Below, piece by piece: positions 59,271-64,000 of a DNA stretch of 64,000 nt (position 1 is its first letter; every line of letters begins with the position of its first letter). The translations under genes were made by a program, and so were the position numbers. A model generated the notes under the pieces. The model was given only the letters and a program-made list of their open reading frames with translations. It was not told where the DNA came from and did not search any database. Source of the DNA: Alistipes dispar (GTDB taxonomy: Bacteria; Bacteroidota; Bacteroidia; Bacteroidales; Rikenellaceae); contig NZ_AP019736.1 of NCBI RefSeq assembly GCF_006542685.1, forward strand, positions 840,001 through 904,000, in the 5' to 3' direction.

Positions 59271-60560
59271 TCAACGCTTCAGGATCGCACCTTCGGCCGT
59301 CACGCGAAGCGTCACCTCACGGTCCCGGTCATCCTCCAGTTCGACCTCGTACCAGTCGCCGTCGGGCGTCTCCACGAAATCCGCCCCGTCGATCCCGAAC
59401 GCCGCGTAATCCGAACGGCGGATCGCATCGGTCACGGCCGCGGGCAGCTCGCGGACGCGCACCTCCCACGAGGTCTTCACCCACTCGCCCGCACCGTTGA
59501 ACAGCAGCTCCTTCTCGCGGCCGTCGTGACGAATCTCCACCTCCAGGAAACCGTCGTCGGAGTCCTTCTCCAGCACGACCGCGCCGGGGTAGTTCGTGCG
59601 GATGAAGGCTTCGACATCCGCACCGACCGCCGCGCCGTCGCCGCCCTCCTGCGGGGTGTAGAGCGACAGCTCGCCCTCGGGAGTGACCTTCACCTTCACG
59701 TCGCCGCGGCGCGACTCCAGTTCCAGACGGTAGAACGTCCCTTCGGAGGCCGTCTCGTACAGATCGGCATCGTCGAGCCGGTAGCCCTTCGCCTCGGAGT
59801 AGTCGGAGGCCTCCCACGCAGCCGTCACCGCCTGCGGCAGTTCCGAGCGGCGCAGCTCGGTTTTGGTGTACTGCCAGGCGTCGCTGCGGTCGAAGAAGAG
59901 TTCGCGCTTGACGCGGTCGGCGTCGATCAGTTCGACCTCCGTACCCTCGTACTCCGCATCCACGTCGATCACGCGCGCCCCGGGATAACGGCTCGCGATG
60001 AAGTCCCCGATCCCGTCGGAGGGACGCGAAGGGATGAAATCCCCGTAGTCGTAATCGTCGCCCGCGTCGGCCACGCTCTTCACGAGCACGCCGTCCGCCG
60101 AGTAGTAAAGATCCATCTCGCGGCCGTCGCGCTCGACCTCGATCACATAGACGACCTCCACGCCGTCACGGTCCAGCATATCGACCTCATCGACCCGCCA
60201 GTCGGCATACTCGCCCTCCGCGAAGGCTCTCTTAACCGCTTCGGGCAACTGGTCGAACCGGATGTCCGTTTCGGTCATCGACCATGCGCCGTCGCCGTTC
60301 TCGAACCATGCGGCGCGATTCGCCGCGACACCCGCCGCACGCACGCCGCTCCAGTAGAAATTCGCCACGGCATAGTCGCCCTTCACCTCCCAGCGCACCT
60401 GCTCGGCGCCCGGATAGAGCGCTTCGAAAGCCGCCAGCACGGCCGGGGAAACCCGGTCCGGTCCGCTTCCCTGCGAGCCGCTCTCCTTTTCGCATCCGAC
60501 GGCAAGCAACCCAACGGCCGCCGCACCCAACATATTCCAAACGATTCTTTTCATTTTCAT
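59271..60560 (-). CDS. Triplicated PepSY-like (DUF2874) lipoprotein
   Basis: A 429-residue, acidic exported protein with a lipobox Cys at about 23 (LAVGCEKES). It consists of three related units of about 130-140 residues. Each has a Y-P-G-A motif (49-52, 192-195, 324-327), an L-P-x-A-V helix motif (about 105, 241, 372) and closing strands of the type YEVELEDDRDREVTLRV. A Met two codons downstream of the first (60554) is an equal start. BLIP-like folds bind proteins, so a periplasmic binding or inhibitory role is possible. Confidence 0.8.
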   Translation of the reverse strand: MKMKRIVWNMLGAAAVGLLAVGCEKESGSQGSGPDRVSPAVLAAFEALYPGAEQVRWEVKGDYAVANFYWSGVRAAGVAANRAAWFENGDGAWSMTETDIRFDQLPEAVKRAFAEGEYADWRVDEVDMLDRDGVEVVYVIEVERDGREMDLYYSADGVLVKSVADAGDDYDYGDFIPSRPSDGIGDFIASRYPGARVIDVDAEYEGTEVELIDADRVKRELFFDRSDAWQYTKTELRRSELPQAVTAAWEASDYSEAKGYRLDDADLYETASEGTFYRLELESRRGDVKVKVTPEGELSLYTPQEGGDGAAVGADVEAFIRTNYPGAVVLEKDSDDGFLEVEIRHDGREKELLFNGAGEWVKTSWEVRVRELPAAVTDAIRRSDYAAFGIDGADFVETPDGDWYEVELEDDRDREVTLRVTAEGAILKR

Positions 60561-60699
60561 TTTCTTTTTCCGATAAGACTTCGATTCAATTTCGGGAACA
60601 AATGTCGCAACCGATTCTGAACGGAAACTGAAATCCGCAATTTTTTCCGCAGCCCCCTCGGAAACCCGGCGCGCGACGGCCGCCCCCCCGGAACGGAAA

Positions 60700-60725
60700 C
60701 GGGCCCCGCTTGCCAGCGGGGCCCG
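60700..60725 (-). terminator. Probable terminator of the DUF4857 operon
   Basis: A perfect 11-bp stem (CGGGCCCCGCT / AGCGGGGCCCG) with loop TGCC lies 27 nt past the DUF4857 stop. The T-tract is only TTT. Confidence 0.6.
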
Positions 60726-60751
60726 GAGAGACGATCGGCCGACGGGGTGTC

Positions 60752-61783
60752 TCAGCGCAGCCTCGGACGCACGTAATTGTCGGTCGCGGAAGTGAAGCTC
60801 AGGCCGGGGACGTGCCGGTCGGAGAGCGGGAAGACGAGCGTGTCGAGCTGCGACAGGTCATCGGCCGACACGGCGTAGTAACGCTCCGCGGCCGCCCCTT
60901 CCACGCAGACCGTCCAGTTGAGCAGCGTGCCGACGATCGACATCGCCTCGCGCCGCGGATCGAACTCGACGGTCCCGACGCGGCGCACCCCGTAGCCGGG
61001 CATCGTCACGGCGTAGAGGCGGTTCTCCGCATCGGTCAGGAGCGCCAGCGTGCGGCGGCTGTGGAACTCCGTGATGAAGAGGTGCTCCGGACGGACGCCC
61101 TCCGGAAGACCGACGGCCCGCACGTAAGGACGCCCCTGCACCATCTTGAGATGGAACAGCCGCCGGTCGGCGTCGAGCAGCACATACCCCTCGTCGTACT
61201 CCTTGCGTGCGGAGGGGTTGCCCGAAATCTCCGCCACCGGGAAGCGCACTCCCTTGCGGCGCATCGTCCCGGTGAACAGGGCGCTCTTCGCGGTATCGAC
61301 CGTATTCGAGGCCATGTCGATGAATTCGATGCCGGAGGCGGTCAGGCGGAAGGCATCGTCGGGCATCGCCAGATCGACGCGGCCCGACATCGACTCCAGC
61401 AGGAAGCGGATGCCGGAAACCGGGGTATTGACATCCTGCGGCGTGGAGCGGAACACGAAGGTGGCGGCCTGCGCCTCGCGGGGCGAGACGGCGCGGCCCG
61501 CGATCGAATCGGGGAAACGGCCGTCGGCCACGAGCTGCCGGGCGTAGAAGAGCGGCAGCAGCGAATCGAACTGGCGCTGTCCGTACCGGTTGCCCCGGCG
61601 ATCGAGATACTCGAGCTCCTTCCCGCCGCGGCGGATCATCGCGAAATCGCCCAGCACTTCGCTGTAAAGGGTGAACGGCGTGCCCTCGCTCTTCACCGTG
61701 AGGTAATTGACGCCCCACGGCAACTGCCAGACGAGCAGCACGGCGACGAGCAGTCCGAAGAATATTCTGCTGAATCGGGTCAT
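60752..61783 (-). CDS. DUF4857-like membrane-anchored protein
   Basis: A 343-residue protein with one N-terminal TM (IFFGLLVAVLLVWQLPWGV) and a large periplasmic domain rich in beta-propeller-like strands (for example LFITEFHSRRTLALLTDAENRLYAV). It resembles DUF4857 proteins that accompany ABC transporters in Bacteroidota; function unknown. Last gene of an operon with an ABC permease (25 nt upstream) and ATPase. Confidence 0.75.
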   Translation of the reverse strand: MTRFSRIFFGLLVAVLLVWQLPWGVNYLTVKSEGTPFTLYSEVLGDFAMIRRGGKELEYLDRRGNRYGQRQFDSLLPLFYARQLVADGRFPDSIAGRAVSPREAQAATFVFRSTPQDVNTPVSGIRFLLESMSGRVDLAMPDDAFRLTASGIEFIDMASNTVDTAKSALFTGTMRRKGVRFPVAEISGNPSARKEYDEGYVLLDADRRLFHLKMVQGRPYVRAVGLPEGVRPEHLFITEFHSRRTLALLTDAENRLYAVTMPGYGVRRVGTVEFDPRREAMSIVGTLLNWTVCVEGAAAERYYAVSADDLSQLDTLVFPLSDRHVPGLSFTSATDNYVRPRLR

Positions 61784-61808
61784 GGATTTTCGGGATTTAC
61801 GGAAGGAA

Positions 61809-62480
61809 TCAGTCTTGTCTGCCGGCCATGAACCGCACGACCGAGAGCCATGCGAGCGAGGCCGAGAGCAGTGTCAGCGCCAGCAGTACGGGCAGGAAGC
61901 CGGCATAGGCCCGCGGAACGGGCGCGAGGAAGAAGATGCGCAGCAGGAGCACGGCCATCAGGATATTCACCGTCCGGCGCTTCCACGTCGGTTCGAGAAT
62001 CACCCATGCGGCGAACAGGTAGGCCGCCAGTCCGGCCGCATACCACGGCATGAGCGTCCCCACGATATTGGCGACGAGCTCGTGCGGCAGCACCGGCGAT
62101 GCGGCTCCCGCGACGAGGGCGAGGCTCGTGCCGGAGACGACGGTCAGCGCCGCGACGCCGAACAGCAGCATGGTCCCCGTCGCCCGCAGCGCCGACACGG
62201 GCAGGTGCAGCGTCAGCTTGAGGCATTTGCGGTGCATCTCGGGGGCGAACTGCACGACGGCGAGCAGCAGCCCCGCCAGCAGCGGCACATACTCCATCTG
62301 CTCGACGAAAACGGCGTTGCGCGTCACCATCACCTCCCAGATATGTCCGGCGCCCATCATTCCCAGCGCGCGGTACAGCCGCAGCATGGCGTAGCCCGCG
62401 AAGGCGCACGTCACCGCGAAGGCGACCGCCAGATACCAGCGGGACTTGATCCACTCCTTGTACAATATGGCTTTCAACAT
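61809..62480 (-). CDS. ABC-2-type permease-like membrane protein
   Basis: A 223-residue membrane protein with six predicted TMs. It begins MLKAILYKEWIKSRWYLAVAFAV, the N-terminal pattern of ABC-2 permeases. The ATG at 62480 lies 8 nt from the ATPase stop. Together with the ATPase it probably forms a transporter. The Arg/Lys-rich loops obey the positive-inside rule. Substrate unknown. Confidence 0.82.
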   Translation of the reverse strand: MLKAILYKEWIKSRWYLAVAFAVTCAFAGYAMLRLYRALGMMGAGHIWEVMVTRNAVFVEQMEYVPLLAGLLLAVVQFAPEMHRKCLKLTLHLPVSALRATGTMLLFGVAALTVVSGTSLALVAGAASPVLPHELVANIVGTLMPWYAAGLAAYLFAAWVILEPTWKRRTVNILMAVLLLRIFFLAPVPRAYAGFLPVLLALTLLSASLAWLSVVRFMAGRQD

Positions 62481-62488
62481 GGCGTTTT

Positions 62489-63373
62489 TCAGTATTTTCC
62501 GGTCAGACCGATGAAGGCGTCCTCCAGCGAGACGCGCTCCTCGTGCAGCTCTTCGGCGGGAATCCCCGCCTCCGCGAGCCTGCGCGCCACCTCCCCGTAC
62601 GGCAGGAACGAGCAGAATTCGAGCGTCGAACGCACCACCGAGGGGTGGTAGAACTCCCCGTCGCCGGGCAGCGGAGCCCCCTCGGGCACACGGCACGTAT
62701 AGCGCCGCACGCGGTCGAGAATCTCCCCGACGGGGCGTTGCAGCAGAATGCGGCCGTAGTCCATGATGATGCAGTCGTCTATCAGGCGCTCCATGTCCTG
62801 AATGATGTGCGAGGTGAGGAAGACCGTCTTCCCCTCGGCCTTGGCGTACTCGCGCAGGTAGTCCGCGAACAGCCGCCGGTAGCCGGGATCGAGCCCCAGC
62901 GAGAAGTCGTCCAGCACCAGCAGGTCGGGGTCCTGGGCCAGAATGAGCCCCAGCGCCACCTGCGACCGCTGTCCGCACGACATGCGCGAGATGCGCTGCC
63001 CGGGGCCGACGTGCAGCTTGCGCATCAGCTCGTAATAGGCTTCGCGCCGCCACTTCGGGTAGAAGGCCGCATAGAACCGTTCGATCTGCTCGATCGACAT
63101 GAACTGGTACTGCACGTGCCCCTCGATCAGCAGGCCGATGCGCCGCCGCGTGAGGGGCCGCATCCGGCGGATGTTCTCGCCGAAGATGCGGCACTCGCCG
63201 CTGCGGGGTTCGAGATACCCGCTCAGAATGTTGATCGTCGTGGTCTTGCCCGTGCCGTTCTTGCCCAGCAGGCCGAGGATGCGGCCCTCGGGGACGTCGA
63301 ACGAGAGGTTTTCGTAGATTTTGCGCCGCCCGTAGCAATGCGTCAGGTTGCGGCATTCGATAACGGATTCCAT
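62489..63373 (-). CDS. ABC transporter ATPase (CcmA type)
   Basis: A 294-residue ATPase. Walker A is GKNGTGKTTT, Q-loop is LIEGH rather than a clear Gln, signature is MSCGQRSQVALGLIL (SCGQ instead of SGGQ), Walker B is LLVLDDFSLGLDP (Asp-Asp instead of Asp-Glu), and switch His is in LTSHIIQD. The DD in place of DE changes the usual catalytic Glu, so hydrolysis may be slow. A C-terminal domain of about 80 residues follows. It lies 7 nt from the PepSY-TM gene. Confidence 0.9.
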   Translation of the reverse strand: MESVIECRNLTHCYGRRKIYENLSFDVPEGRILGLLGKNGTGKTTTINILSGYLEPRSGECRIFGENIRRMRPLTRRRIGLLIEGHVQYQFMSIEQIERFYAAFYPKWRREAYYELMRKLHVGPGQRISRMSCGQRSQVALGLILAQDPDLLVLDDFSLGLDPGYRRLFADYLREYAKAEGKTVFLTSHIIQDMERLIDDCIIMDYGRILLQRPVGEILDRVRRYTCRVPEGAPLPGDGEFYHPSVVRSTLEFCSFLPYGEVARRLAEAGIPAEELHEERVSLEDAFIGLTGKY

Positions 63374-63380
63374 GGCGGTG

Positions 63381-63947
63381 TCAGATGAGGAGGAACAGCA
63401 GCGGAAGGAGGATGCCTGCGGCCAGCTCCACGCCGCCGCGGCCCCGCAGCCCCTTGGGGCCCTTCACGATGACCAGTCCCGTGAGCGTGATGAGTATGAG
63501 CCCTCCGCCGAAAATGTCGGCGAAGGCGGTCCACCACGACCCCGGATTGTAGTGCAGTTTCGTCAGCGCGCTCCACACGGGCCGCCGCGTCAGCCGTTCG
63601 ACGACCGCCTCGCCGCTCCGGATGTCGGCCACGAGCGACGAACCGCCTTCGAGGAAGATTTTGAGCGTATGCCCGTCGGGAAAGTAGTGCTTCACGTACC
63701 CCTCCCCGACGCCGGCGCGTTCGAGCAGCGCCTCGGCGTCGGCGCGCGAGAACGCCTCCCTCTCCGGAAGCGGGGCCGGGAGCGTCAGACGCGTCTGCGA
63801 GACCGAATAGTTCGGATTGAAGGTGTCGCGGTGGTTCATCGCGATGCCCGACAGGGCGTAGATGAGCACCATCCCCGCGAAGAAATACGAAAGGTCGCGG
63901 TGCAGCGTGCGGCTCCAGCGCCGCAGCGCGCTACTGTTCAATTTCAT
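63381..63947 (-). CDS. PepSY-associated TM protein (XusC-like)
   Basis: A 188-residue inner-membrane protein. TM1 (FFAGMVLIYALSGIAMNHRD) is followed by a periplasmic PepSY-like segment (about 45-130) and a paired C-terminal membrane part (WWTAFADIFGGGLILITLTGLVIVKGPKG, then GGVELAAGILLPLLFLL). The His residues near the membrane (HRD, KLHYNPG) are typical of the family. Such proteins are linked to iron and siderophore use in Bacteroidota (XusC in B. thetaiotaomicron). Overlaps the upstream gene's end by 17 nt. Confidence 0.82.
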   Translation of the reverse strand: MKLNSSALRRWSRTLHRDLSYFFAGMVLIYALSGIAMNHRDTFNPNYSVSQTRLTLPAPLPEREAFSRADAEALLERAGVGEGYVKHYFPDGHTLKIFLEGGSSLVADIRSGEAVVERLTRRPVWSALTKLHYNPGSWWTAFADIFGGGLILITLTGLVIVKGPKGLRGRGGVELAAGILLPLLFLLI

Positions 63948-64000
63948 ACGAGGTCGCCGTCACGTAGTAGAACGAGAGGTAGTCCTTGCCCTCGGCGGCC
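63931..64000 (-). CDS. C-terminus of an unidentified protein (partial at window edge)
   Basis: Only the last 22 residues and stop are in the window: the reading frame ends GKDYLSFYYVTATSYEIEQ then TAG at 63931. It overlaps the PepSY-TM start by 17 nt, so the two are translationally coupled. In Xus-like clusters this position is held by a DUF4374 lipoprotein, but 22 residues cannot prove that. Confidence 0.6.
   Translation of the reverse strand, partial: AAEGKDYLSFYYVTATSYEIEQ

Overview
The window looks like ordinary chromosome of a high-G+C member of the Bacteroidota. Rikenellaceae, and Alistipes-like in particular, is my best guess, from base composition plus gene content. Four things support the phylum. 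First, many gene starts are preceded by the Bacteroidota -7 element TAnnTTTG, often with a TTG/TTTG about 19-22 nt upstream. Second, Shine-Dalgarno sequences are mostly weak or absent. Third, it has characteristic Bacteroidota families: an OstA-like protein beside two SurA-like proteins, DUF5683 after parAB, PepSY-like lipoproteins, DUF4834, DUF4857, and a TonB-dependent receptor with a carboxypeptidase-regulatory-like domain. Fourth, a tRNA terminus without encoded CCA. No phage, insertion sequence, CRISPR array or rRNA was seen.

Left third (1-21.7 kb): a partial tRNA-Arg(ACG), a GH43 glycosidase lipoprotein, then an export region. It holds two divergently transcribed tripartite RND efflux operons (OMF-RND-adaptor on the minus strand at 1.5-7.2 kb; adaptor-RND-OMF on the plus strand at 7.7-13.3 kb), a small redox/regulator group (periplasmic thioredoxin, ferredoxin, MarR-type regulator, HAD phosphatase), and a MacAB-TolC-like ABC exporter with two permeases (15.9-21.7 kb).

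Middle (22-42 kb): an AspT/YidE-type transporter, an MscS-family channel, an MFS-NUDIX pair, an envelope biogenesis operon (SurA-like lipoprotein, SurA PPIase, OstA-like protein), a CPBP protease, and the parA-parB-DUF5683-mltD-mnmE run, which joins chromosome segregation, cell wall and tRNA modification genes. An AT-rich GIY-YIG/DUF4357 gene at 38.8-39.6 kb looks acquired. After it come a YqaA-like membrane protein, a GNAT enzyme, a DUF5131 protein and ferritin.

Right part (42-64 kb): a PepSY-like lipoprotein next to a two-component system; a GNAT enzyme; the yceD-rpmF-plsX-fabH lipid operon; gap; a DUF4834-mlaE-mlaF operon for lipid trafficking; purB followed by a possible small RNA; a TonB-dependent receptor and a secreted EEP-family enzyme; a GadC-like antiporter; a triplicated PepSY-like lipoprotein; and, running off the right edge, an operon of PepSY-TM protein, ABC ATPase, ABC permease and DUF4857 protein that resembles iron/siderophore-related clusters.

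The points most worth a second look are: -7 promoter boxes that sit 4-6 nt from ATG codons (likely leaderless mRNAs); a structured, terminator-ended intergenic RNA candidate near 54.0 kb; the AT-rich nuclease gene; the concentration of three tripartite exporters; and the PepSY-domain genes. I did not find a clearly new multi-gene system.
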